Under the pieces are notes generated by a model. It was not told the origin of the DNA. It did no database searches and was given only the letters and a program-made list of their open reading frames with translations. A stretch of DNA of 9,956 bases, taken from assembly GCA_050013615.1 (NCBI GenBank), contig JBEKEX010000092.1, positions 1-9,956 on the forward strand, read 5' to 3'. The translations under genes were made by a program, and so were the position numbers. This document shows positions 1-5,909 of this stretch, piece after piece. Numbering within the stretch: position 1 is the stretch's first letter; each line of letters begins with the position of its first letter. The stretch comes from JBEKEX01 sp050013615. GTDB lineage: Bacteria > Chloroflexota > Anaerolineae > Anaerolineales > Anaerolineaceae.

Positions 1-1203
1 CCCGCCAGCGCCGAGGAGCGCCAGGGTGCTTTCAAAGAAGGTGCGCAATTGGAAGAGCTGGTCTCGCCTGTGCATGTGATCCTGAAAGACGGGAAGGTGG
101 CTGCGCTTGAATGCGTGCGCAACGAGCTGGGCGAGCCGGACGCCAGTGGACGCCGCCGCCCGGTGCCTGTGGCGGGCAGTGAGTTTCGTGTCGATGTGGA
201 TTCGGTCATTGTTGCCACCGGGCAAAGCGCCGACCTGGGTTTCCTGGCCGGCAGTGTGATCACCCGCAACCAAAACGGTTCGGTGGCAGTGGAACCCGCC
301 AGCGGACGTGCCGGTGCAGCCGGCCTGTATGCCGGCGGCGATGTGGTAGACGGCCCGGAGAGCATCATTGCCGCCTGTGCCGATGGACGCCGTGCTGCCG
401 AGAGCATCTGCGCCGAGCTGGGCATTTTCTTCCAGCCGCTGACCGCCTATTCCCCAACTCTCTCAGCGGAGGATGTCTTGCAGGTCAAACATGCCCGTGC
501 CCGCAAGGAAGTCCAACATCAGCCGGAGATGCTGCCGGTGGATCGCCGCCGCGGTTTCGAGCTGATCGATCACACCTTGAGCGAAGTGGAGGGCCGCGCC
601 GAGGCGCTGCGCTGCTTGCAGTGCGCCACGTTGTGCGACAAGTGCGTGGAGGTCTGTCCCAACCGCGCCAACTATGCCTATAGCGCCAAGCGGGTGGATT
701 GGGTGCTGCCTCGCATCCGCTGCCAACAGGAGCAGGCGGTGACGGTGGGGGAGGAGCCTTTCTGCATCACGCAATCGCGCCAGGTGCTGCACGTCGACGA
801 TTTTTGCAACGAATGCGGCAACTGCGCCACGTTCTGCACCCACCAGGGCAAACCCTATCAGGACAAACCCCGTCTCTTCCTCAAAGAGAGCGACTTCGAG
901 CTGGAAGATGACAATGCTTTCTGGATCGCCCGCCGCGAGCAGGGCTGGAGCATCCGCCGCCGGGCCCAGGGCAAGACTGCCCGCCTGATGATCAAGGCGG
1001 ACGACGGCGAGGTGTACTACGACGACGAGTTCCTGGCGGCTACACTGGCAGTGGAGGATTTCCACCTCAAGAACGTGGAACTGAAGCGCATCTTCCCCGG
1101 CGAGGCCTCGCTGCGGAGTGCGGCGGAGATGTATGTGATTCTCAAAGGTGCGCTGGCGTCCATGACGTTCTTACCAGCGTTCGCAGAAGAAAAAATGCAA
1201 TAG
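1..1203 (+). CDS. ygfK: Putative selenate reductase subunit YgfK, C-terminal part (5' end outside window)
   Basis: The frame is open from the first base, so the true start lies left of the window; about 400 C-terminal residues are visible of a family usually near 1000. Counting from the window edge, the end of a pyridine-nucleotide-disulfide oxidoreductase (GltD-like) domain appears, with VIVATGQ near 69 and GGDVVDGPESIIAACADGRRAA-type FAD-contacting sequence near 112-134. Two cysteine clusters follow: CxxCxxxCxxCxxxCP at 205-219 (CLQCATLCDKCVEVCPNRAN) and CxxCxxCxxxC at 269-279 (CNECGNCATFC, then GKPYQDKPRLF). Both patterns are typical of YgfK and probably bind 4Fe-4S clusters. The family is tied genetically to selenate reduction and to selenium-dependent molybdenum hydroxylase/purine catabolism loci; the exact reaction is not established. 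It ends with TAG, and decayed copies of this 3' end recur downstream at 1580-1654 and 2480-2610. Confidence 0.88.
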   Translation, partial: PASAEERQGAFKEGAQLEELVSPVHVILKDGKVAALECVRNELGEPDASGRRRPVPVAGSEFRVDVDSVIVATGQSADLGFLAGSVITRNQNGSVAVEPASGRAGAAGLYAGGDVVDGPESIIAACADGRRAAESICAELGIFFQPLTAYSPTLSAEDVLQVKHARARKEVQHQPEMLPVDRRRGFELIDHTLSEVEGRAEALRCLQCATLCDKCVEVCPNRANYAYSAKRVDWVLPRIRCQQEQAVTVGEEPFCITQSRQVLHVDDFCNECGNCATFCTHQGKPYQDKPRLFLKESDFELEDDNAFWIARREQGWSIRRRAQGKTARLMIKADDGEVYYDDEFLAATLAVEDFHLKNVELKRIFPGEASLRSAAEMYVILKGALASMTFLPAFAEEKMQ

Positions 1204-1251
1204 ATTAGGTTGAATAAGGTCGCGATGGGATGAAAGAGTGAGGGGTGGGCG

Positions 1252-1548
1252 ATGAAGATACTTGCCATCGAACATGAACTCTCAGGCGCCAGCGAAGAAG
1301 TTTTCCGCCAGTTGGCGAAAGCCGAAGCGTCACGCGTCTGGGAACTTTACCAGCAAGGCGTGATCCGCGAGACCTATTTCCGCGCCGACCGTTCCGAGGC
1401 TGTCCTGATGCTGGAATGCCCGGATGTTGTGTCCGCCAGGGACATTTTGGGGACACTCCCGCTGGTGTCCAATAAATTGATCGAGTTCGAGATTATCCCC
1501 CTGAAGGCTTATCCCGGTTTTGCCAGGTTGTTTAGTGATGCGCAATGA
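1252..1548 (+). CDS. Muconolactone delta-isomerase-like small protein
   Basis: A 98-residue protein starting MKILAIEHEL, with an AGGGG ribosome binding site six bases before the ATG. The pattern of a short N-terminal strand, a helix rich in Ala/Glu, then WELYQQGVIRETYF, a strand with VLMLECPD, DILGTLPLV and a terminal EIIPLKAYPGF resembles the muconolactone isomerase family (ferredoxin-like alpha/beta barrel), and the length agrees. In the true enzymes the reaction is isomerisation of muconolactone in the beta-ketoadipate pathway. No other gene of that pathway is visible here, so a catabolic role should not be assumed; related small proteins of unknown function share the fold. The gene begins 48 bases after the ygfK stop with no evident promoter, so cotranscription is likely. 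It sits between the intact ygfK end and a degenerate copy of that end. Confidence 0.65.
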   Translation: MKILAIEHELSGASEEVFRQLAKAEASRVWELYQQGVIRETYFRADRSEAVLMLECPDVVSARDILGTLPLVSNKLIEFEIIPLKAYPGFARLFSDAQ

Positions 1549-1579
1549 TTCGGCTTGATGACTCAATGGTCATGCTTGG

Positions 1580-1654
1580 CGTTGCGGAGATTTAGTCATT
1601 CTCAAGGAGATGTTGGCTTCCATGCCGTTCATGCCCGCGTTCGCGGAAAAATAA
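1580..1654 (+). pseudogene. Degenerate copy of the ygfK 3' end (copy B)
   Basis: Bases 1598-1645 match the last codons of ygfK (1138-1185) at 36 of 48 positions. The decoded residues are ILKEMLASMPFMPAFAEK then TAA, against ILKGALASMTFLPAFAEE in the intact gene. Just upstream, GCGGAGAT also matches (1584-1591 against 1123-1130), but one base is missing near 1593, which breaks the frame and creates a TAG. The fragment has no start and cannot be translated as part of a longer frame. It is followed directly by the hairpin repeat at 1659-1736. The homology was found by eye and is clear in both DNA and decoded protein. Confidence 0.75.
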
Positions 1655-1658
1655 GAAG

Positions 1659-1736
1659 AGGTTGAATGAATAAAGTCCCGACTTTCGGATAAGCCGGGAC
1701 TTACGTTATATGCAATCAATGTTGATGAATTTGTCC
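1659..1736 (+). repeat. About 75-bp intergenic repeat with hairpin, copy 1 of 2
   Basis: This stretch aligns with 2609-2687: a TTGAAT(GA)ATAA(A/G)GTCCCG entry, the hairpin, then ACT, a T-rich part, TGCAA(T)CAAATG-like sequence and TTGTC. The first 15 or so bases of the unit (GGTTGAATAAGGTC) also occur after the intact ygfK stop at 1208-1221, where similarity ends before the hairpin is completed. Each full copy lies directly downstream of a ygfK 3' end fragment, so the duplicated unit is ygfK terminus plus trailer. Confidence 0.7.
1673..1702 (+). terminator. Hairpin after the isomerase-like gene, possible terminator
   Basis: The arms AAGTCCCGACTT (1673-1684) and AAGCCGGGACTT (1691-1702) enclose a six-base loop, giving a 12-bp stem with one A.C mismatch on + (G.U in minus-strand RNA). 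The following bases, TTACGTTATATG, are only moderately T-rich, so termination is plausible but not certain. It lies 125 bases after the isomerase-like gene and before the promoter of the lipoprotein gene. Confidence 0.5.
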
Positions 1737-1757
1737 AACCGACCTGTTATAAACGTC

Positions 1758-1785
1758 TTGTATATATATACCATTAAGATATAAT
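1758..1785 (+). promoter_or_regulatory. Predicted sigma70-type promoter of the lipoprotein gene
   Basis: TTGTAT (1758-1763), a 16-bp spacer and a consensus TATAAT (1780-1785) lie within an AT-rich stretch. Initiation near 1792 would give a leader of about 58 bases before the ATG at 1850. The rest of the 300-base gene-free stretch 1549-1849 holds the ygfK fragment and hairpin repeat described separately. Confidence 0.6.
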
Positions 1786-1849
1786 ATATCCGCAAATATC
1801 TTTTTACTTCATGATCTTGGATCGTTATAGATATGAAAGGAGAATTTCG

Positions 1850-2464
1850 ATGGATAAAAAAGTTCAAACAACACTCGTCATCTCTGTGCTTACCATTGCT
1901 GCGCTGCTCGCAGCATGCAGCTCTCCAACAAGCACTCCCACTCCCACCCCGACACCCATACCGGTGGTTATAAATATGCCACAAGCAACGGTGACGGCGA
2001 CGCCAACGTCGCTCGACCCCTGCCAACTGATCGACAGCCAGGAGGCATCAGCGCTGGCCGGCGCCTCGTTCGGAGCCGGCGAGGAAAGTACCACCTCTGG
2101 AGGCGGAAGGATCTGCACCTACGGTGCCCAGACCGCAAATGTGTTCTTGGTGGAAGTCGGTCAGGCACCGGACGTAGCTACTGCGAAGGCGTATAAGGCA
2201 AACTTCCTGGCGGATCTTCAGGCGAATCTGCAGCAGCTGACGAGTGGAGGACTTACCCCCACTGAACTGCCTAATTATGCGGATGGAGCTGTCACTGCCC
2301 AGGTGAGCCTCAATGCAGGTGGGGAAACTATAAACGGCAGCGCCTTTGGTTTTCTAAAGGGTACGGTCTTTTTTGGCTTTAGCGACCTTGTGCTTGGCGG
2401 CGCAGCACCCAGTAGTGCGTCAATGCAATCCGAGGCAGATACTGTGCTCGGACGGCTGCCCTGA
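1850..2464 (+). CDS. Secreted lipoprotein, DUF3558-like
   Basis: The protein has 204 residues from the ATG at 1850, chosen because AAAGGAGAA lies six to eight bases ahead of it; an in-frame ATG at 1811 has no such site. MDKK, a hydrophobic stretch to about residue 20 and the lipobox LLAAC (Cys about 24) form a signal for lipid attachment outside the membrane. A Thr/Pro tether follows (about 25-40). The mature domain opens with DPCQLIDSQEASALAG and has GRICTYGA about 35 residues later. This Cys-x-Leu-(Leu/Ile)...(E)A...G...C-x-Y/W arrangement is seen in DUF3558-type lipoproteins, so the two cysteines probably form a disulfide. The domain's function is unknown. It has its own promoter and is flanked on both sides by ygfK-end remnants, so it is probably transcribed alone. 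Confidence 0.75.
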   Translation: MDKKVQTTLVISVLTIAALLAACSSPTSTPTPTPTPIPVVINMPQATVTATPTSLDPCQLIDSQEASALAGASFGAGEESTTSGGGRICTYGAQTANVFLVEVGQAPDVATAKAYKANFLADLQANLQQLTSGGLTPTELPNYADGAVTAQVSLNAGGETINGSAFGFLKGTVFFGFSDLVLGGAAPSSASMQSEADTVLGRLP

Positions 2465-2479
2465 CAGCGCCAACAATGT

Positions 2480-2610
2480 CGATGACGTCGCCGAAGAGCA
2501 AGACTGCCTGCCTAATGATCAAGGCGAAGGACGGCTAGGTATCGACACTGGGTGCGCCGGCTTCAACGCTGTTTCTGCTTGCGCTGGGGAAGAATAGAAA
2601 AAAGTGCATT
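2480..2610 (+). pseudogene. Degenerate, internally deleted copy of the ygfK 3' end (copy C)
   Basis: Bases 2498-2540 match ygfK 971-1013 at 38 of 43 positions, decoding to KTACLMIKAKDG then TAG, against KTARLMIKADDGE in the intact gene. After ten unrelated bases a second block from 2551 (GAPASTLFLLALG) corresponds to ygfK from 1147 (GALASMTFLPAFA), with about two thirds of bases identical over 37. The blocks keep the same frame, and 123 bases (41 codons) are missing between them. Homology before 2490 is weak, so the left limit is approximate. It starts within about 20 bases of the lipoprotein stop and runs into the second hairpin repeat. It is a remnant, not an expressed gene. Confidence 0.72.
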
Positions 2611-2687
2611 AAATTGAATAAGGTCCCGGCTTTCTGACAAGCCGGGACTGATTATTGTTTGCAACAAATGGCAGCGAGCTTGTCTGG
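2609..2687 (+). repeat. About 75-bp intergenic repeat with hairpin, copy 2 of 2
   Basis: Partner of the repeat at 1659-1736, with the same order of elements and the hairpin in its centre. The similarity runs through TGCAACAAATG to about CTTGTC and then stops. The rest of the 365-base gene-free stretch (2688-2829) shows nothing recognisable: no start with a ribosome binding site, no strong hairpin and no similarity to the other repeats. Confidence 0.7.
2622..2649 (+). terminator. Perfect 10-bp hairpin downstream of the lipoprotein gene
   Basis: GTCCCGGCTT (2623-2632) and AAGCCGGGAC (2639-2648) pair perfectly around a six-base loop, with an extra G.T closing pair. TGATTATTGTTTG follows on +, and a moderately T-rich CTTATTCAATTTAATG follows on -. 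It could end transcription of the lipoprotein gene (+), of the molybdopterin-domain gene (-, stop 180 bases away), or both. Confidence 0.5.
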
Positions 2688-2829
2688 CTTACGAATATTC
2701 CCGCTTTACAGGGTGAGTATACTTATAGGAACTACCGGGATTGGATTTTCCTTAGAAGAATTGACCTTCGGGACAAGCACGCAACCTAATGAGATGGTAG
2801 ATTTTAAATTGGGGAGGTTGCTGAAAGGT

Positions 2830-3510
2830 TTATTTAACTTGAATTTCAACCAGCCATTTGATCCATTTGGCACCCGGCATGTCCGGAAACACTGCTCTTA
2901 CGGGAAATCCATGTAGAATGGGCAGGATCTGCCCATTGACTTCGTAAGCTAAAAAGCTTTCCTGTTGCAGTGCGTCAGAGAGAGATACATCAATTTGATA
3001 TCCGTCTGCACTAACAAGCACCAAATCATTTGCACCGGCTTGCACTCCAGCCAGGTCTAAAATGGTTTTTAATGACACTCCCGACCAAGTGGCATCATCT
3101 TCGAACACACCCAAACAGACCAATGGAGGCTTGGCAGTCACCTTGGGAAGGCAGCGGATTTGGTCATAGGTGAGTTCCAGTGGGTTGTTCACCTTGCCAC
3201 TGACTTTGAGCAGGTAGGTTTTGGGGTCGATTACTTGATAGCTGCCAGTTACATGCAGACCGATGCTCTCGTCCAGCTCGTTAATCCCCGGGATCTTTGC
3301 CGGGAGGGTTGGAACGATATAGGGTGTCGGTTGGCAATTTTCGATACTCGATCCTTGAGGGGTTGAGCTTAGAGATGAAGTTGAATTCGTTTGCGGAGTT
3401 TGAGTTGGAACGGTGGTACATGAAACCAGAATAGTGAGAATAAATATACCAATAACTATAGTTTTCATAATCAAATTATAAGAGGGATGAGTGAATGAAG
3501 GAAGTGACAT
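2830..3510 (-). CDS. Lipoprotein with oxidoreductase molybdopterin-binding (sulfite-oxidase-type) domain
   Basis: A 226-residue protein. The start at 3510 is chosen because AAAGGAG lies six bases before it; the internal ATG at 3468 has no such site. KTIVIGIFILTILVSC forms a signal with lipobox Cys31, followed by a Thr/Ser/Gln/Pro tether (32-60). The domain, from about residue 80, resembles SUOX/YedY-type molybdopterin domains: YLLKVSGKVNNPLELTYDQI (99-118), LVCLGVFEDDATWSGVSL with Cys132 in the position of the Mo-ligating cysteine, VLVSADGYQIDV, and a terminal GFPVRAVFPD...GAKWIKWLVEI. By family it would be an extracytoplasmic oxidoreductase, but the substrate is unknown and no haem or dimerisation domain is present. 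No twin-arginine motif is seen. The gene looks lower in GC than its neighbours and stands alone on this strand. Confidence 0.78.
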   Translation of the reverse strand: MSLPSFTHPSYNLIMKTIVIGIFILTILVSCTTVPTQTPQTNSTSSLSSTPQGSSIENCQPTPYIVPTLPAKIPGINELDESIGLHVTGSYQVIDPKTYLLKVSGKVNNPLELTYDQIRCLPKVTAKPPLVCLGVFEDDATWSGVSLKTILDLAGVQAGANDLVLVSADGYQIDVSLSDALQQESFLAYEVNGQILPILHGFPVRAVFPDMPGAKWIKWLVEIQVK

Positions 3511-3516
3511 ATTGCA

Positions 3517-3523
3517 CTCCTTT
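3517..3523 (-). promoter_or_regulatory. Ribosome binding site that sets the start at 3510
   Basis: AAAGGAG on the minus strand lies six bases from the ATG at 3510. The more conventional-looking start at 3468, directly before the hydrophobic signal segment, is preceded only by AT-rich sequence. The signal peptide therefore probably has an unusually long n-region of 15 residues with few charges. Confidence 0.6.
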
Positions 3524-3728
3524 TTATAACGAGCAGTTTGACCGAATCGCGCTGAAAAGCCCCGGCTTTGGCCGCGTGGAGCAATCAGATAGAAATTTAG
3601 CTCACTTGACAGGTCATTGCGCGCAAGGTTCGTTTTTTCGTTAATCCGTAGTATTTATTCATTGTTACAATGGGCAAAGGGGATTGCGCAGGCGATCAGC
3701 TTTCTACTGTAGGAGGAGGTACTTCGAT

Positions 3729-4112
3729 ATGAGCCCCACCCGCATGGCTAAATTTGAATCGGCAATTCGCACCGTCCTTGATTTCAACGAGGCTTTCAAC
3801 CGCCGCGACGTGCCCGGCATGATGCAATTGATGAGCGACGATTGCCGCTTCGAGAACACGACTCCTGCCCCCGATGGCACGGTGTAGACGGGGCAGGAAG
3901 CCGTCACGCGCTTCTGGCAGGATTTCTTCCGCGACTCTCCACAGGCCCATATCGAGATCGAGGAGGTCTTTAGTATGGGCGAGCGCTGCGTCATGCGCTG
4001 GAATTACTCCTGGGTGGACGCGGCCGGGCAGAAGGGGCACGTGCGCGGGGTGGATGTGTTTCGCGTGCGGGATAATCTTATCCTTGAGAAACTTTCCTAT
4101 GTCAAGGGATAG
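3729..4112 (+). pseudogene. SnoaL/NTF2-like (ketosteroid-isomerase fold) protein interrupted by an amber codon
   Basis: AGGAGGAGGT (3711-3720) stands eight bases before the ATG at 3729. The frame reads MSPTRMAKFESAIRTVLDF...DVPGMMQLMSDDCRFEN...APDGTV, then TAG at 3885-3887 (codon 53). It continues in the same frame as TGQEAVTRFWQDFF, AHIEIEEVFSMGERCVMRWNYSW and HVRGVDVFRVRDNLILEKLSYVKG, ending at TAG 4110-4112. The two halves together make one complete SnoaL-like domain of about 127 codons. Family members commonly have Tyr-x-Gly where the TAG stands, so one base change from TAT or TAC explains it. The fold is used by polyketide cyclases, ketosteroid isomerases and many small proteins of unknown role. 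Either a recent nonsense mutation, readthrough or a base error is possible; several neighbours end in TAG, so the codon is a real stop here. Confidence 0.72.
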
Positions 4113-4321
4113 AAGCGCCGGGAAGGCTTGAGCAAGGTTTGTTGATCCGAAAGGCATCTTCCCATTTTGGCTTTTTCTGCCATAATGATAATGGCGAGAA
4201 ATACAGGTGAACAGTCGAATAGAAAATACCCGTTCTGATATTTTTAAATTCGAATTGGTGTTCTTTATCTTATCGGCTGCTCCCAGAAAAAATACTATGA
4301 ATGGATGCGGAGGATAAAGCA

Positions 4322-4807
4322 ATGAAGGTCTTAGTTATCTATGATTCTGTCTTTGGCAATACTGAGAAGATTGCCCAGGCCATCGGTGCAGCGTTGGTGC
4401 CCCTGGGCAACGTGGGCGTGATCAGGGTGGGCGATGTGAAACCGGAGCAATTGACGGGCGTTGAGCTGCTGATCGTCGGGTCTCCCACGCGCGGTTTCCG
4501 ACCCACCGATGCGATCAAAAGTTTCCTGGCCGGTTTGGCTGCCGGCAGTTTGGCGGGCGTAAAAGTGGCTGCCTTCGATACGCGCATCCCGACTGAAAAG
4601 ATAAAATCGCCCATTCTGCGTACCTTTGTCAAGTGGGGCGGCTATGCCGATAAACCCATTGCGGCGGCGCTGGTGAAGCAGGGCGGCAGCTTGCTCCTGC
4701 CTCCGGAGGGCTTTTTTGTGGAAGATTCGGAAGGTCCGCTATCGGCAGGGGAGCTCGAGCGCGCCGCAGTCTGGGCAAAGCAGGTGGCAGAAGCGGTCGG
4801 CAAATAG
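4322..4807 (+). CDS. Flavodoxin family protein
   Basis: A 161-residue protein starting MKVLVIYDSV. The ATG at 4322 is preferred because GGAGG (4309-4313) lies eight bases before it, while an in-frame ATG at 4301 has no such site. Residues 8-14 (DSVFGNT, with TEKIA after) form the FMN phosphate-binding loop of flavodoxins. VELLIVGSPTRGFRPTDAI (about 48-66) supplies the second loop near the isoalloxazine ring. The length matches a single flavodoxin domain, with no extra redox domain or signal peptide, so a soluble cytoplasmic electron carrier or FMN-binding regulator is expected. Its electron donor and acceptor cannot be told from sequence. The next gene begins 48 bases downstream on the same strand, so the two may be cotranscribed. 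The 209 bases before it contain no confident promoter. Confidence 0.85.
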   Translation: MKVLVIYDSVFGNTEKIAQAIGAALVPLGNVGVIRVGDVKPEQLTGVELLIVGSPTRGFRPTDAIKSFLAGLAAGSLAGVKVAAFDTRIPTEKIKSPILRTFVKWGGYADKPIAAALVKQGGSLLLPPEGFFVEDSEGPLSAGELERAAVWAKQVAEAVGK

Positions 4808-4843
4808 ACGCTGGTTTTTAGGTCTGCTGGCTTTGTCATTAAT

Positions 4844-4850
4844 GGGGAGG
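4844..4850 (+). promoter_or_regulatory. Ribosome binding site of the toroid-protein gene
   Basis: GGGGAGG ends five bases before the ATG at 4856. A possible GTG start at 4850 overlaps this site itself, which rules it out as the translation start. Confidence 0.7.
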
Positions 4851-4855
4851 TGCAT

Positions 4856-5875
4856 ATGGCATGGCAAGATCGTTTGAATGGCCCTTCGCTGGACTGGCTC
4901 CTGGAACAGGAGTCGCCCGGTGTGCGTTATCTGGCGCTGCGCGATTTGCTGGACCGTTCCCCGGACGACCTTGAATTGAGGGAAGCGCGCTCGGTGGCAC
5001 ATCGCAACGGCCCAATTTCGGGTGTGTTGGCCGAACTGGAACCGGAAGGCTATTGGGTGCGGCCCGGTCCCGGTTACACCTCCAAATATCGTTCCACAGT
5101 ATGGGCGATCATTCTTCTGGCCCAGCTGGGGGCTTCGGTCGACGAAGATGAACGTATTGGGAAGGCTTGTGCTTACCTGGTCGATCATGCAATGGCGCCC
5201 GGTGGAAAGTTCTCAGTGTCCGGCGCTCCTTCCTATACCATCGATTGTTTACAGGGCAACTTGTGCTGGGCGCTGCTTGAATTGGGATATGAAGATTCAC
5301 GCCTAGCCGAAGCGTTCGAGTGGATGGCGCGCAGTCAGACCGGTGAAGGTGTGGCTGCGGCGACGCAGAAAAATGCCACGCTGCGCTATTATTCCGCGAA
5401 GTGCGGCCCGAATTTTGCCTGTGGCGCCAATGGACTGAAGCCCTGTGCCTGGGGAGCGGTCAAAGTGATGATGGCATTGGGTAAGCTGCCGATCGATCGA
5501 CGCACGCCGCTGGTGGAACGGGCCATTCAACAAGGGATCGATTTCCTGTTCTGCATCGAGCCGTCCCGGGCGGATTGGCCGACGCGGACGGACAGCAAAC
5601 CCAATCGAAGTTGGTGGAAATTCGGATTCCCGGTATTCTACATTACCGATCTGCTGCAGGTGGTCGAGGCGTTGGCGTTGCATGGCTTGGCCGGTGACCC
5701 GCGTCTGGCAAAAACAGTGGGTCTCATTTGCGACCAGCAGAATGCCAGGGGTCGCTGGTTGCTGGAATATGATTACACCGGCAAGACCTGGATAAATTTT
5801 GGGGAGAAACACCAGCCGAATAAATGGGTGACGTTGCGGGCTTTGAGGGCGTTGAAAGCATCGGCCAGAAAATAG
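4856..5875 (+). CDS. Terpenoid-cyclase-toroid (prenyltransferase/squalene-oxidase repeat) protein of unknown function
   Basis: A 339-residue protein, MAWQDRLNGPSLDWLLEQ. It has the alpha/alpha-toroid repeats of the squalene cyclase/prenyltransferase superfamily: repeated helices beginning VRYLALRDLLD, WAIILLAQLGAS, LVDHAMAPGGKFSV, LCWALLELGY, MARSQTGEG, and ending GRWLLEYDYTGKTW...KWVTLRALRAL. GYWVRPGPGY (about 61-70) and GRW near the end are QW-like. A Cys-rich stretch (IDCLQGNLC at about 124-132 and YYSAKCGPNFACGANGLKPCAWG at about 180-202) is conserved in this type as I recall it and could bind a metal or Fe-S cluster. Such proteins are often annotated as nitrogen fixation protein NifH, but no P-loop or NifH signature is present. 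No signal peptide or membrane segment is seen. It is probably cotranscribed with the flavodoxin, which may hint at redox chemistry. Confidence 0.7.
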   Translation: MAWQDRLNGPSLDWLLEQESPGVRYLALRDLLDRSPDDLELREARSVAHRNGPISGVLAELEPEGYWVRPGPGYTSKYRSTVWAIILLAQLGASVDEDERIGKACAYLVDHAMAPGGKFSVSGAPSYTIDCLQGNLCWALLELGYEDSRLAEAFEWMARSQTGEGVAAATQKNATLRYYSAKCGPNFACGANGLKPCAWGAVKVMMALGKLPIDRRTPLVERAIQQGIDFLFCIEPSRADWPTRTDSKPNRSWWKFGFPVFYITDLLQVVEALALHGLAGDPRLAKTVGLICDQQNARGRWLLEYDYTGKTWINFGEKHQPNKWVTLRALRALKASARK

Positions 5876-5893
5876 TTGCGCATAGCCACTTTG
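5871..5893 (+). repeat. 23-bp dispersed element, copy 1
   Basis: AATAGTTGCGCATAGCCACTTTG overlaps the last codon of the toroid gene and runs into the 34-base spacer between convergent genes. It matches 8151-8173 at 21 of 23 positions, and weaker similarity continues for about ten more bases (CAATA). It has no internal symmetry that suggests a terminator. Confidence 0.6.
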
Positions 5894-5909
5894 TTATCAA
5901 TAAGATTGT

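Noticed and set aside
463..1065. 200-codon open frame antisense to ygfK
   Set aside because: The Cys clusters and conserved sequence on + identify ygfK; the antisense frame is low-complexity Ala/Leu/His and has no start signal.
2659..2916. Open frame running from the hairpin repeat into the end of the molybdopterin-domain gene
   Set aside because: No ribosome binding site; its second half is antisense to a well-supported gene and no family pattern is seen.
3556..3569. AAAGCC-CC-GGCTTT palindrome in the spacer before the SnoaL-like gene
   Set aside because: As RNA it leaves only a five-base-pair stem with a four-base loop and no T-run. It is likely chance in a GC-rich stretch.
3606..3671. 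Promoter for the SnoaL-like gene from TTGACA at 3606 or TACAAT at 3666
   Set aside because: TTGACA has no -10-like hexamer at 16-18 bp and TACAAT has no -35 at a workable distance. I could not support either alone.
3885..3887. UAG recoding to pyrrolysine or another amino acid
   Set aside because: TAG cleanly terminates several neighbouring genes, and the site corresponds to a normal aromatic residue rather than to a special position. A nonsense mutation or base error is simpler.
3696..4322. Long open frame on the minus strand opposite the SnoaL-like gene
   Set aside because: The decoded protein resembles nothing, has no ribosome binding site, and the plus strand shows clear SnoaL homology with a strong site. 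It is an antisense shadow.
4850..4852. GTG start for the toroid protein
   Set aside because: It overlaps the ribosome binding site itself; the ATG six bases later has correct spacing.
4856..5875. Reading the toroid protein as nitrogenase iron protein NifH
   Set aside because: No P-loop, no NifH Cys-ligand motifs and the wrong fold. The name is a common mis-annotation for this toroid family.
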